A stretch of DNA of 64,000 nt from Croceibacterium_B sp963783195 (GTDB lineage: Bacteria; Pseudomonadota; Alphaproteobacteria; Sphingomonadales; Sphingomonadaceae): contig CAWAMV010000004.1 in assembly GCA_963783195.1 (NCBI GenBank), positions 2,542,001 through 2,606,000 on the forward strand. Direction: 5' to 3'. A program made the position numbers and the translations under genes. The notes beneath the pieces were generated by a model that searched no databases, had not been told where the DNA came from, and saw only the letters and a program-made list of their open reading frames with translations. Positions 45,570 through 56,883 of the stretch are shown here, in pieces (the stretch's first letter is position 1; each line of letters begins with the position of its first letter).

Positions 45570-47451
45570 CTACACCGTCCTGCGCTGCGTGGCGACAAGT
45601 TTCATCCGTTGCCCACAGGCAACCCAAATCCTTTGCCCCGGTGCCAGGGCGCGGGTGTGATGCCCGCCTCCGCCGATCCCGCCGTACAGCGCATCGTCGC
45701 CCGCAAGGCCATTGAGCGTGTCGTTGCCCGCTCCGCCGTAGATCTGGTCGGCCACCGCGTCGTCGCCCGTCAGCACGTCGTCGCCGGCGGTACCCGCGAT
45801 CGCCACGAACGTGCCAGCCACGAAGTCCGATGCCGACAGGCTTACCAACCCGTCGAACCGCACCACGAAGTCGGTCTCGTCGAGCACCAGGTCGCCGTCG
45901 GTGTCGCCCACCAGGTAGGTATTGCCGCCCGTCTGAACGGTCCAGAACTGCGCGAACCCGGTGCCGATGTCGTCGCCCGGAAGCGCTGCCCCGAGCACGA
46001 AGTTTGCCGCATCCATGCTCCCGCGGAACAGCGTCGAGGCATTCGCCAGTGGCCAGTAATAGTAATACGACGCCCGCCCGGCGCTGATGCCGTAAAGCTG
46101 CAGCTTGTCGCCGTCCGCGCCCGAGAAGTCGGTCACCCGGTCGGCGTAGTCGAACGTGCTCGACGGCATGAACTGGAACGTGTCCGCGCCCGTCCCGCCG
46201 GTCGCCACCTGCACCTGGTCGGTGCTCGCATAGCTCGCACCGTTGGCGCCCAGCTCGAACCGGTCGTCCCCGGCCCCACCATCTATCGTCCACGTACCCC
46301 TGTAGGCCGTGAACACGTCATTACCAGCACCGCCGCTCATCGCGCCCGAGCCGTTGTAGCCGTAGAACGAGTCGTTGCCGTCGCCGCCGTCGAGCACGTC
46401 GTTGCCGCCCAGGCCATAGGCGACATTGTCAGGTGCATTACCGGTATAGGAATCAGCAGCTTGCGTACCACGCCAGACCGCGAAGTTGTCGACCAGATCC
46501 TCCAAGCTGAAGGTCGTAACGCCGTTGAGGAACATGTAGATGTCGACTTCGGAGAACTGACCGTCGTCGTTGGTGTCGACCCAGATCTCAACTCGGTTTT
46601 CGGCCGAATTGAACTTCCAGCTGACGTCGATGAATCCGTCGCCGACCAGTTCCAGGGGAAGTTGCACCCCGGTAACGCTGGGACCGGTAAAGCTTATGGG
46701 ATTGATGTTAAACGCGAGCGGGAGGGTGTTGTAATATCCGGGCAGATCGATTTTGTCCCGCCTGGGACGCCCGCGCCCTCGAAGTCAGTGATGACGTCGG
46801 CGGTGGTGGGCGAACTGTGGGACCGGGGAATGCCAAATCCGAGCGCGAATATGTCGTTACCCGCCCCCCGGTCAGGGTATCGGCCCCAAGCCCGCCGACG
46901 ATGTAATCGTTTCCGTCGCCACCAAGTACGGTGTCCGCACCTTCACCCGCCTCGATCGTGTCGTTGCCCGCGCGTCCATCAATATAGTCGCTGCCAACCC
47001 CGCTCGTCCGCGTATCATTGCCGGCCTCCCCGTACAGAAAGTTGTTGCCGTCGTTGCCGCTAAGAAGGTCGTCGCCGTCGCCACCTTTGAGGGTGTCGTT
47101 CCCAGCTTCGCCATTCATGGTATCAGCAGCGACTCCCCCCTGAGCGAAATCGTCGCCAAAACCGAGGTTTAGAAGCCAAATACCGCTGGTGACGGTTACT
47201 GCATCATTGCCATTCCCCAGGGAGAGTGTGCCACGCTCGATGTTCGTAATGGAAGTCGAGCCAGCAAACGTTGCCGATCGCCCCGACGAAAGGCTTACCG
47301 TGGACGAACCGGTGAGCGAAGAAAGATCGATGTAGGCGTAATCGAAGCCCCCAATGGCGTTGGTGCCGCCGTCCGCTGCGTCACCCGGGCCGATATAGAA
47401 CACGTCATCGCCAGCGTGGCCATTAAGGATATCCGCTCCCGCTTCTGTCAA
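45570..47451 (-). pseudogene. Second RTX-type protein, 5'-truncated and frameshifted
   Basis: The frame entering at 47451 lacks a normal start, since a stop lies nine bases upstream, and encodes ILNGHAGDDVFYIG and GGDGDDLLSGNDG-type RTX repeats. Near 46870 (C-run) and again near 46765 the frame changes. The second part then continues PLELVGDGFIDVSWKFNS, VEIWVDTNDDGQFS and further RTX units, AGNDTLNGLAGDDALYGG. The final 27 residues to 45570 look out of frame. It resembles the next RTX gene in repeat type only. Confidence 0.7.
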
Positions 47452-47610
47452 TTCTAGTTATGGACACTCACGACGCTGGTGAACAAGATGATCCTATCGG
47501 AAGTTAGGTAGGCTTCCGTAAAGCCGAGTCCTTGCGGCCTAACGGCTCCTGACTTGTCTGATACCTATGTCTGAGCGGCGGGGATGGCCGCTGAAGAGAG
47601 GGGCGCGTCG

Positions 47611-47715
47611 ATGACTGACATCTATAGTACGATCAATGGCGACCTTCTGAACGGAGGCTCGTTACGTCGACTTGCCGTCGCTCGTGAGTACCTTAGGCGC
47701 GCCGTGGCGCTTTAG
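47611..47715 (+). other. Short frame with RTX-like N-terminus
   Basis: A 34-codon plus-strand frame, with a GAGAGGGG ribosome-like site, begins MTDIYSTINGDLLNGGSL. This resembles the opening of RTX proteins, but its tail is arginine-rich and unrelated. It may be a relic start of an inverted RTX gene. The 47452-47743 region has nothing else I can support. Confidence 0.25.
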
Positions 47716-47743
47716 AGGGAGTTGTCAGGCGAACGTGAAACGC

Positions 47744-49483
47744 TCAGTTCTTCGCTTTCATGGCAATCGGAGCCGACTTCTCGACGGCTCGACTGAGGCT
47801 GTCGAGCAGCGCCGGAGCGTCGAATGGCTTTCGCAAGAGCGGAAAATCCCTCCTCGTTTGCGGAAGTAGCCTCGTCACTGAAGCCTGTCATGAGAACGAT
47901 CGGCAAGTGCGGCCATCGCCGCAGCAATTCGCGCGCCAGGTCGAGCCCGTCCATTTCGCCCGGCATGACCATGTCCGACAGGACGAGCTGCGGCGGGCAC
48001 TCCGTGGCCAAATGTAAACCCTCCGCAGCACAACTCGCGCGAACAACCTGTAGCCCCTGCTCTTCGAGCATGTCGCCAATGAGCAAGATTGAGCTGCTCG
48101 TCATCTTCGACCAGGAGGGCACGCAATCCCTCGAGCTTGCCGCAGGTTTCGACCTCTTTTGTCTCGGCACGGGACCGCAGCGGAGGCAGCGCAACTTGGC
48201 AGAGTCAGGGTGATATTCCGTTCCCTCGCCGGGAGTACTGGCGATCTGGCCCCGCCTCCCGCCGCGCCAGCAAAGCCGTAGACCTGGCTCAGCCCGAGAC
48301 CCGTTCCCTGCCCGACTTCCTTCGTCGTAAAGAACGGTTCGAATACCTTTTCCAGCACTTCGGGTAGTATGCCGTCGCCCTCGTCCTTGACCGAGATCTC
48401 GACTGCGTCGGCGCCCTCGAGGCCACCAGGCCGGTTACGGGCCGAAATGCAGAGCTTCCCGCCTGTGGGCATCGCGTCCTTGGCATTCACCGCCAGGTTG
48501 AGAATGGCGATGTCGAACTGGGCAAGATCGACCTCGATCGGCCACACGTCGGGAGGAGATCGAGAAGTCGACCGAAATGTTCTCGCGCAACGAGCGGTCG
48601 AGCAACTGCGAGAGCTTGGCGATGTGCGCGTCGATCCGAACGACTTCGTTATTGCAGCGGGCGACGGCGGGAGAACGCGAGCAGCTGCTCTGTTATGCGG
48701 CTGCCGCGGTCGAGTGCGTCCCGGATGCCCTGTTTCAACTTTGAGCGACGTTCATCGTCCTTCGCCCGATCGAGCAGGTCGAGACCGCTCGCCGCGGCCA
48801 TGAGCAATTGTTGAAGTCATGCGCCACGCCCCCGGTCAGTTGGCCGAGGGCCTCCATCTTCTGCGCCCGCCGCAACGCCTCTTCCGCCTGTTCACGCGCG
48901 GCGATCTGTTCCTGCAGTCGGCGGTTCGCTGCGACGGCTTCTGCATTCGATGCTCCGAGGAGCGCAATGAGCATCGCCGCTAAAATGAGAACGCGCCGAT
49001 CGCAGCATATCGTGATAACCGGCGCGGCGCAGTGTCTCGATGGAACTGCGCAGGTAAACTCTGCCAAGCTTCAGGCTGCCTTCCGTAATCGGATAGGAGA
49101 TCGCCAGCTCGCCGCCCTCGAATTGCTCAATCCGACCCATCAACCTTGCCGGGCAGCAGCTCTCCTTTCCGATTGTATCCGGCCAACAGCCGCCCGCTCG
49201 GCTCGTAGACGCCGGCAGCCTTGATGTTCTGGTTGATTTGCAACGCGCCGAGATACTCCTCGACAGTCTGGCGATCGTCGAAGGCCACGGCTCCCGAAAG
49301 GCTTCCGGCGAGAATGCGGGCCTGGGCGGAGACCTCACGCATCTCCGCGCGATTTTCCTGTCGCTCCCACTGCCAAGCAAGCAAGAGGCTGACGCCGAGA
49401 AGGAGGAGCGCCAGCGAACCCGTCGCCCACCGCTTCTCGAGCAGTCTCTGGCTGAACCTCAGGAGAACCGAACCTTCGCTCAT
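47744..49483 (-). pseudogene. Hybrid sensor histidine kinase, multiply frameshifted
   Basis: Reading across frames gives one transmembrane helix, a CHASE8-like periplasmic part (GSLSGAVAFDDRQTVEEYLG), a second helix, a coiled linker and the HisKA box MEALGQLTGGVAHDFNN. The HATPase segments LNLAVNAKDAMPTGG and FEPFFTTKEVGQGTGLGLS follow, then a receiver (LVLSDMVMPGEMDG) ending at 47744. At least six single-base shifts interrupt it, so no functional kinase is made. It overlaps the yfiR-like gene by 4 bases (49480-49483). Confidence 0.8.
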
Positions 49484-50010
49484 CGGACGGCCTCGGCTAC
49501 CTGGAGCAGTTTCGAGCTCAGCTCGAGGCCGCGCAAGCGCGCGGAGGTCGTATCGATTACGAAACGCACCTTGCCATCGCGCTCGATAAAATCGATCACT
49601 CCTCCCCCCGTTCGATTGGTGCGGTCGCCAACCGTGAGGACCGCCAGACCCTGGGTGGCTCCGGCCAAGCCTCGCGTAGAGCCTGGACCACTCCCCAGAA
49701 AAAGGACGTGACAGGATCGTGCCGCCTGCGTGTCCCCCGCCTCGACGCTGCGGACTTCCAATGGCTTACCGTCGACCCGCTGCCCGCGAACCAAGGTCTG
49801 CAAGACCACTGCGACGTCGCTGCGACCTGCGACACACAGCCGCATAGAGTCGCCCTGTCGCGCACTTTCCGGCCAACGGACGAAGGATGTGATCTTGTAA
49901 AGATACGCCGCCTTCACTTGCGCCTCCGATGACGCGGCATGGGCCGGTGACGAGCGCAGCGCGATGAGCAGCGACACGTACAGGAGCATAAAGACGGGCG
50001 ACCGCAGCAT
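49480..50010 (-). CDS. YfiR-family periplasmic protein
   Basis: A 176-residue protein with a signal peptide (cleavage near AHA/ASS) and the YfiR/DUF4154 domain: VKAAYLYKITSFVRWPES and GGVIDFIERDGKVRFVIDT. YfiR-type proteins repress an inner-membrane sensor or cyclase from the periplasm. Here the partner is the histidine kinase with a CHASE8-like sensor, whose gene overlaps this one and is broken. Confidence 0.85.
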   Translation of the reverse strand: MLRSPVFMLLYVSLLIALRSSPAHAASSEAQVKAAYLYKITSFVRWPESARQGDSMRLCVAGRSDVAVVLQTLVRGQRVDGKPLEVRSVEAGDTQAARSCHVLFLGSGPGSTRGLAGATQGLAVLTVGDRTNRTGGGVIDFIERDGKVRFVIDTTSARLRGLELSSKLLQVAEAVR

Positions 50011-50017
50011 GGGCGAC

Positions 50018-51970
50018 TCAGAATCGCAGTTCCACGCCGCCCATGACGCGGCGGGGAATCAAGTCGCCCCCGGGATACTCCTGGTGCCGCTTGTGAAGCA
50101 GGTTCACCGCGGAGAGCGACACTGCCATGCTCCGCGTCACCTGCCAGGCCAGGCGGCCGCCAAGTTCGCGGTAGGCTGGAACCGCCGAATCGCGGAGTGC
50201 GCCAACGGCCCGAAGGTCGAGGTCGAGAGTAACGTCGGTCAGTGGCGCCATCGAGGATCGCAGCGTGATCCAGTATGGCGGGTCGTTGCCGACCTGATCG
50301 GTGCCCAGAATCATGGACGAACCGGGCTTGGCCTTGAAATCGCGTTGGAGGACGGTCGCCCCTGCGGAGAGCGTCCACCAAGCGGTTGGACGCCAGTCGG
50401 CCCATGCATCGGCCCCGTACGTCTCGCCTTTGATCTTGTTGTCCCAGCCGAGCGCAAGGAGCCCTGGCCCGTTCGCCAGTTCGATTGAGCGCAAATCGTC
50501 GTAGCGATGATAAAACAGCGTGGCAGACAGCGACAGGTTTTCTGCCGGCTGGGCACGTGTGCCGAGTTCGAAGGCCGTCAGCTTCTCCGGCAAGAAGTTG
50601 GGTTTGCCGCTTACCGAAATCACGTCCACACGCTCTTCGACATCGGTATCGAACGGCGTCGGCGAACGTAGCGCACGCGATGCGGCTGCCCAGAGCAGGA
50701 CCGATGGACGGAGCTTCCACGCCACCCGGAATTCCGGCAGCAATGAGGTTCCGGCATACGGCAGATGCTCGGCCTTCAGGCCGGCAATCAGCGTGAGGTT
50801 CGGCGTTATCGCGAAGCTGTCCTGCGCGAAGATGTCGAAAATGAACAACCGCTCTTTCGCGGGTTCGAAGTACAGCGTGGAAGAGCCCGTGATATCATAA
50901 TCGATCAGCCGCGCCCCCGCGCCCCATACGATCGAATGCCGTTCAACCGGCTTGAAACTGTGCTGCACCTCTGCGTCGTATGTGTCCGTATGAAACTTGG
51001 CACCACCGGTCACACGCTCGTCGCGAGCAATGCGGTCATAGAACACCTGCCCCTGGATTTCTCCGCCTCCGACCTGACAATTCCAGCGCAGCGTCAGATT
51101 TCGACCCGACAGTGGCTCGTTCACCGGACCGGCATGATTGACACGTCCGTCGAACACCTCTCCCTGCAACATCAGCGAGTCCGTATCGCTTGGCGTCCAA
51201 TCGGCGCGGACGCCTCCACTGACCCGCCGCCAACCGTCGGACGCGTCTAGGCCGGCTGGAGATGTGAACTCGCGCTCGTGCAGGTAACGCGCGTGGGCGC
51301 TGATGCTGAGATCGTCGGCGACCTGCCCGGCAATTCTCAAGCCGGCGACCTGGCGATCGGGCCCCGCCCTAGCTTCGGCGTAAAGGCCGCTGACCTCCGA
51401 GGAGTTACGGGTGATTACGTTGATGACTCCGTTGACTGCATTCGCTCCCCATAGCGTCGCCCCCGGCCCGCTGATGACCTCGATACGATCGACGTTGTCG
51501 GGCAGCACATCGGGCATGTCCCAATAAACGCCGGAGAACAGCGGGGTGTAGACAGTTCGGCCGTCGATCAGCACGAGCAGCTTGTTCGAGAAGTTTTGCG
51601 CCGCGAGGTTGCCGTTCAAACCTCGCGCCGTGATCACCCATTTGCCCGGCGCCGTCTGATAAACCTGGAGGTTGGGGGCAAGGCGAAGCATTTCCGGTAA
51701 AGTCGACGCCCCGCTGCGTTCGATGTCCTCGCGGCTGATGACGTAAATGGCAGCCGGCGCTTCGGAGAGCGGCTGCTCGGACTTGCTCACCGATGTGACG
51801 TTGACCTGCGCGAGATCTTCGATCGACATGCTGCGCAGTTCTTCGATGGTCTGTGCGCGCGCCGGGTGGGCAGAAAGACCTGCGGCAAGGCCGACGACCG
51901 CGGCGGACTTGAGAATGATTTTTTCGGCGCTCCTCCCATTTAACCCCGCCCATTCCCTCACATGCATTCT
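50018..51970 (-). CDS. TonB-dependent outer membrane receptor
   Basis: A 650-residue protein with a signal peptide (HPARA/QTIEE), a plug domain (PAAIYVISREDIERSGA, WGANAVNGVINVITRN) and a 22-strand-type barrel ending in F (VELRF). Start 51970 lies just behind GAGGGAGA; a frame to 52003 exists but is less likely. A TonB receptor next to YfiR and a sensor kinase is a recurring arrangement in proteobacteria. The ligand is not evident. Confidence 0.9.
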   Translation of the reverse strand, partial: RMHVREWAGLNGRSAEKIILKSAAVVGLAAGLSAHPARAQTIEELRSMSIEDLAQVNVTSVSKSEQPLSEAPAAIYVISREDIERSGASTLPEMLRLAPNLQVYQTAPGKWVITARGLNGNLAAQNFSNKLLVLIDGRTVYTPLFSGVYWDMPDVLPDNVDRIEVISGPGATLWGANAVNGVINVITRNSSEVSGLYAEARAGPDRQVAGLRIAGQVADDLSISAHARYLHEREFTSPAGLDASDGWRRVSGGVRADWTPSDTDSLMLQGEVFDGRVNHAGPVNEPLSGRNLTLRWNCQVGGGEIQGQVFYDRIARDERVTGGAKFHTDTYDAEVQHSFKPVERHSIVWGAGARLIDYDITGSSTLYFEPAKERLFIFDIFAQDSFAITPNLTLIAGLKAEHLPYAGTSLLPEFRVAWKLRPSVLLWAAASRALRSPTPFDTDVEERVDVISVSGKPNFLPEKLTAFELGTRAQPAENLSLSATLFYHRYDDLRSIELANGPGLLALGWDNKIKGETYGADAWADWRPTAWWTLSAGATVLQRDFKAKPGSSMILGTDQVGNDPPYWITLRSSMAPLTDVTLDLDLRAVGALRDSAVPAYRELGGRLAWQVTRSMAVSLSAVNLLHKRHQEYPGGDLIPRRVMGGVELRF

Positions 51971-52088
51971 CCCTCGCGCAACAAGATTTAGCACGGGAAC
52001 CAACCTATTCCGCTCCCGTTAGTTCCTGTCGCTGCCTGGGGCGCCTAGCGCCCGGTCCGGCCATCTGACGACGGGAGTATTCACAAAA

Positions 52089-52445
52089 ATGGCGCGCATC
52101 CTTCTCGTTGAAGATGAAATGCTCGTTCGGGAACTTGCACTCGAGGATCTGGTCGATGCCGGCCACGAAGTCACCGCTGCCCATGACGGTGAGGAAGCAG
52201 TCGGCATTCTCGAGCGCGAGCCGGCATTCGACGTCCTGTTCACCGACATTCGGATGCCTGGTACGGTTGACGGCTGGGGGGTGGCCGAAGTGGCGCTGCG
52301 TCGAACGCCCGAAATCAAGGTGATCTACGCAACGGGTTTGGCAGACGCGGACCGACCAATCGGCGCCGGAGAGTGGAGGCTGCAAAAGCCCTACAAGATG
52401 GAAGCGGTCCTGAAATTCTTGGAGGAAAGCGGTATCAACGTCTGA
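52089..52445 (+). CDS. Single-domain response regulator
   Basis: A 118-residue receiver domain: LLVEDEMLVRELA acidic pair, phosphoacceptor in VLFTDIRMPG, and the lysine in RLQKPYKMEAV. There is no output domain. It is divergent from the TonB receptor and could take phosphate from the kinase whose gene is now broken. Confidence 0.9.
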   Translation: MARILLVEDEMLVRELALEDLVDAGHEVTAAHDGEEAVGILEREPAFDVLFTDIRMPGTVDGWGVAEVALRRTPEIKVIYATGLADADRPIGAGEWRLQKPYKMEAVLKFLEESGINV

Positions 52446-52479
52446 CAACGTCTAACGCAATTTGGCGGCCGTTGAACTA

Positions 52480-53627
52480 TGAGGTGGTGCCGGAAATTCG
52501 GACAGGGTGTTAAGCTACATCCCGACCTGAAGGAATGGACGGGAATGAAGACGACGAGGAAGCGCTACAGCGCGCGAGTTCAAGGCGAAGGTGGCGCTGG
52601 AGGCGATCCGGGGCGACCTGACGCTGGCGGAGCTGGCAGCGAAGCATGGCGTCCACCACACGATGATCGCGACCTGGAAGCGGCAGGCGATGGACGGGAT
52701 GGCGGGCATGTTCGCCGGGGCTGGGACGCGGCCAAGGCGGCCAGCGAGGCCGAGATGGAGAAGCTGCATGCCAAGATCGGGCAGCTGGTCGGTGGAGCGC
52801 GATTTTTTAGCCAAAGCCTTCGGTCGATGAGCGTGGCCCGGAGGCGGTCGATGGTCGAGCCTGCTCACCAGCGGCTAGTCGATCGCGGCGCAATGCCGGC
52901 TGCTGTCGATCAGCCGCTCGTCCTATTACTACGCGCCGGTGCCGGAGAGCGAACGAGACGCTGGCGCTGATGCGGGTGATCGACGCGGCGTTCCTGGACA
53001 TGCCGTGGTATGGCAGCCGGCAGATGGTCGCGGCACCTGCGCCGCGACAGGGCCACGAGGTGGGTCGCACGCCGGGTGCGGCGGCTGATGGCGAAGATGG
53101 GCCTGACGCCGATCTACCAGCGGCCGCGACCAGCGATCCGCACCCGCAGCACCGGATCTATCCCTATCTGCTGCGCAAGCTGGCGATCGAGCGGCCCAAC
53201 CACGTCTGGTGCGCCGACATCACCTACATCCCGATGCGGCGCGGGCTTCCTGTACCTGGTGGCGATCATGGACTGGGCGACGCGCAAGGTGCTGGCGTGG
53301 CGGCTGTCGAACACGATGGACGCCGGCTTCTGCGTCGCCGCGCTGGAGGAGGCGCTGGCCCGCTTCGGCAAGCCCGAGATCTTCAACACCGACCAGGGCA
53401 GCCAGTTCACCAGCAGGCGCTTCACCAGCGTGCTGCGCGAGGCCGAGGTGCGCATCAGCATGGACGGGCGCGGCCGGTGGATGGACAACGTCTTCATCGA
53501 GCGGCTGTGGCGCTCGCTGAAGTACGAATGTCGGCGGATCAGGCAATCAGATCATGGGGGGCATGAACGACAACCGGGATTAGCTTAACTCAGCCGCCAA
53601 ACTGTCCAAGAAGGCGGGACCACCTCA
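52480..53627 (+). mobile_element. IS3-family insertion sequence with both ends, degenerate
   Basis: Terminal repeats TGAGGTGGTGCCG...GGACAG (left, 52480) and TGAGGTGGTCCCG...GGACAG (right, reverse, ending 53627) bound about 1.15 kb. The encoded OrfA/OrfB are IS3-type. No clear target duplication is visible. The right end abuts the VIT remnant. Confidence 0.75.
52545..53527 (+). pseudogene. IS3-family transposase OrfA/OrfB, broken
   Basis: OrfA begins at 52545 (MKTTRKRYSA) and needs frame changes to read LALEAIRGDLTLAELAAKHGV, AAKAASEAEMEKLHAKIGQL and VERDFLAKAFGR. OrfB starts in an ATGA overlap at 52827 and again changes frame several times. DMPWYGSRQM, WCADITYIPMRRG, NTDQGSQFTSRRF and FIERLWRSLKYEC show the DDE core. 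The final 70 or so residues of OrfB are missing, so the element is also internally deleted. Confidence 0.8.
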
Positions 53628-53628
53628 G

Positions 53629-53877
53629 ACTTCGGCGGCGACCTTCACGGTTGGTGCGGCGCTTCCTCTTCTGGTCGCCAGCGTGCTTCCGCTTGGGCGG
53701 CCGCTTGCCGGCGGCGTCGCGCTTGCCTCGCTGGTCTTCCTGGCTGGTCTGGGCGCGATCGGCGCAAAGGCGGGCGGTGCGCAAGTCACAAAAGCCGTCG
53801 TCCGGGTAACCTTCTGGGGAGCCGCGGCGATGGCTGTTACCGCCGGCATCGGTTCGCTCGTGGGCACGGTCGTTTGA
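53629..53877 (+). pseudogene. VIT1/CCC1-family transporter, C-terminal remnant
   Basis: An open frame from the IS3 edge encodes about 82 residues with two hydrophobic helices (VGAALPLLVASVLPLG; SLVFLAGLGAIGAKAGG) and the typical family end RVTFWGAAAMAVTAGIGSLVG. The N-terminal three quarters is absent. VIT-family proteins move iron or manganese. Insertion of the IS3 element probably destroyed the gene. Confidence 0.65.
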
Positions 53878-53948
53878 GAAGTGGCTGGCCAGCGCCTCCG
53901 CGAAGAGAACCGCTGGCAAGGTAGCGCAGCAATCGAGAAGGAGAGCCG

Positions 53949-54372
53949 GTGTATTCAAGGATTTTGGTCGCCGTGGATCTGGATGAACCCAGTTCATGGC
54001 AAAAGCCCATCGCCACGGCTTTGGCCCTCGCAGATTGTTTCGACGCCAAGGTCGCGCTTGCCTATGTCGTGCCCGACACGGTGCTGATGTTGCAGGCGCA
54101 ATGGTCGGTATCGTCAGTTCGCGCGATCATGGAGGACGCGCGGATCAAGCTGATGAAGGTCGCGCGCGATCACGCCGCCGACAGGGATGTCGAGGAAATT
54201 GTCAGAAGCGGCTCCGTCTATGCCGGGCTGATCGAGGCTGGCGAGACTTTTGAAGCCGATCTGATCGTGCTGTCGTCGCACCGACCGGAAATGAAGGACT
54301 ATCTGCTGGGCGCCAATGCCTCGCGCGTCGTCCGTCATGCGAAAGTGCTCGGTGATGGTCGTGCGCGAATAG
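53949..54372 (+). pseudogene. Universal stress protein, frameshifted near the C-terminus
   Basis: From GTG 53949 (AAGGAG upstream) a USP domain reads YSRILVAVDLDEPSSWQKPI, VEEIVRSGSVYAGLIEAGE, DLIVLSSHRPEMKDYLLGANA and ASRVVRHAK. At about 54340 an extra A in an A-run shifts the frame; without it the protein would end SVMVVRE at 54372. As only about ten residues are affected, some function may remain. Confidence 0.75.
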
Positions 54373-54395
54373 CGCCGGTGCCAAGGCGAAAGATC

Positions 54396-56883
54396 ATGAA
54401 GCGCGAGGTTCCGCCGGAACGCGAAGCGCTGCTCGCGCGCCGGGGAGCTGGAAGGGATCACCGATTCCGAAGCCAGCTCGCTGCGCGAGCGATTCGGCAA
54501 CAACGTCATCGCCGAATATCAGGCGAGGTCGGCGCGCCAATTGGCCGGCGATACCGCGCGCGATCCGATGCTCTGGTTTCTGCTGGTCACGAGCCTCGTG
54601 TTTGCCGGCCTGGGCGAGCTGTCGGATGCCGCTGTCCTGATGCTTGCCCTGGTGCCGCTCATCGGGATGGATTTCTACCTGCACCGGCGGACCGAAGCGT
54701 CGCTCAAGGGCCTCAGAAGCGCGCTGGCGACGCGAGCCGTCGTGATCCGTCGCTCCGGCCAACGGGCTGTCGCGGCCGATGAACTGGTCGTGGGTGATCT
54801 GGTGTCGGTCACTGCCGGCGAGGCATTTCCGGCGGACGGCGTAATCGTGGCGGGCGATGATCTGCAGGCGGACAAATCCTCGCTGACCGGCGAAGCGTAT
54901 CCGGTTGCCAAGCGTCCGGTGTCGCCTGGCGATCCCGTCCTGGCCGAGGAAAATTGGGTCTTTGCCGGCACCCGCCTCCTGACCGGGGCGGCGCACGTGC
55001 GGCTGCTCTTTACGGGACGGGAATGCCTTTATGGCGAGATCGTCGCCGCCGCGACCGGGACACGTGACGAGCGGACGCCGCTTCAATTCGCCGTTGCAGG
55101 GCTTGTTCGCCTGCTTCTGCTGGTCGCGGTTGCGATCTGCCTGTTGCTCGCCGGGATCCGCCTTTACCAGGGACATGGCCTGATTGACGCATTCCTGAGC
55201 GCCGCGGTCCTGGCAGTCGCTGCCATTCCCGAAGAATTTCCGGTGGCACTGACCTTCTTTCTTGGCGTCGGGGCCTACCGGCTCGCCAAGAGCAAGGCCT
55301 TGGTGCGCCGCGCCGTGGCGGTGGAGAATATCGGCCGGGTCGGGGTGATCTGCAGCGACAAGACCGGCACCATTACCGAGGGTCGGTTGCGTTTGCAGGA
55401 ACTGCGAGGGTTTGGTGATACGAGCTCTGAACGCCTGCTGGAACTGGCCGCAATGGCTGCGCGCGAAGCATCGCACGATCCGCTCGACGAGGCGCTTAGG
55501 GCCGCGGTCCCGCTCGCACCTTCCGGATGGACGCTTGTCCGAACCTTTCCTTTTACCGAGGCGCGCAGGAAGGAGGTGGCGATCTGGGAAGGAGGATCCG
55601 GAACGCTCGCAGTCGCCAAGGGTGCCCCTGAAACGATTGCCGGCCTGTGCGAACTCTCGCCTGCGCAACTCGAGCAATTCGACAAGGTGCTCGCGGAGCT
55701 ATCGTCGAGCGGACAGAAGGTCATCGGCTGTGCGTTTCGACATGGGCAGTCCGGCGATGTCGAGCCTTCAGACGGCTTCACTTTCGCCGGTCTGATCGGG
55801 ATCGCCGATCCGGTTCGCGAGGGTGTCCGCGACGCAGTCACGATCGCACATGGCGCAGGCATCCGCGTTGTCATGGTCACCGGAGATCATCCCCGCACGG
55901 CCGAAGCGATCGCCCGCGAAGCGGGGCTGGCCACAAATCCGACAGTAATGTCGGGCGACGAACTGGAGCAGCGCATCGATGCCGGGGAACGCGCGTTCCT
56001 CTCCACGCTGGACGTGATCGCCCGGGCCTCCCCGTCCCAGAAGGCAAAGCTGGTCGAGGCCATGCGCGAGGACGGAACGGTCACGGCAGTGACGGGCGAC
56101 GGCGTGAACGATGTGCCGGCGCTCAAGGCGGCCGATATCGGCATTGCCATGGGTTTGAGGGGCACGCAGAGCGCGCGCGAAGTTGCCGCCATCGTGCTGA
56201 TGGACGACAATTTCGCCACGATAATCAAGGCTATCGCCGAGGGACGCCAGCTGTTCGCCAATCTCAGCCGGAGCTTCGCGTTCCTGCTGATCGTCCATAT
56301 TCCCCTGGTGACCACGGCGGCGGCGATCCCGCTGCTCGACTTCCCCCTGCTTTACCTGCCGATCCACATCGTCGTGCTGGAACTGTTCATCCATCCGGCG
56401 GCCATTCTCGGGTTCCAGCAGAAACCCGGACCGGCCGTCATGAAAGGCGTTCCGCGAGGAGGAGGGTTTTTCAGCGCACGCCAGGTTACTGCCATCTGTA
56501 TGACGGGCCTGGCGGTGGCGATCGGCGTCGGCTGGCAATTCATCTCTGCTCTTGGCGAAGGAGCGAGCGTCGGCGAAGCGCGAACGCTGGCGTTCTTCGT
56601 TCTGCTATCAGCCCTGTCCGCGACGCTCGCTGTCCTCAGCCGCCTGAAAAACCTATCTTCCAGGCTGGTCGTGTGCGCCGCGGCCGCTTTCGTGCTAGGG
56701 ATAGCTTGTGTGCCCGGCGTGGCCGGCTGGTTCGATCTCACGACCGTGGGATTGAAAGCCGGATTGCTGGCTTTCGGCCTGGGCATTCTGTTTGCGCTGC
56801 CGGGTACAGCTTTTCACTTGGCGGATGGGCACAGGCTCGCATCGGATGGGTCGCGCACTCCCGCCGTCCGTAGTTCGATCTAG
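54396..56883 (+). CDS. HAD-IC P-type cation ATPase, N-terminus frameshifted
   Basis: The core is open from about 54400 to 56883 and carries the phosphorylation motif CSDKTGTITEG, the TGE-type actuator loop (SSLTGEAYP), KGAPE and TGDGVNDVPALKAADIGIAMG. The M4 ion-site motif is PEEFPV rather than the copper CPC. The ATG at 54396 begins MKREVPPEREALLA, but a G-run near 54440 moves the frame before GITDSEASSLRERFGN. An alternative start (TTG 54541) would lose part of the N-terminal domain. The ion is not known. The IS5 element is inserted at its stop codon. Confidence 0.75.

Noticed and set aside
52476..53631. A target duplication around the IS3 element
   Set aside because: Flanking bases (ACTA and GACT) do not form a direct repeat.
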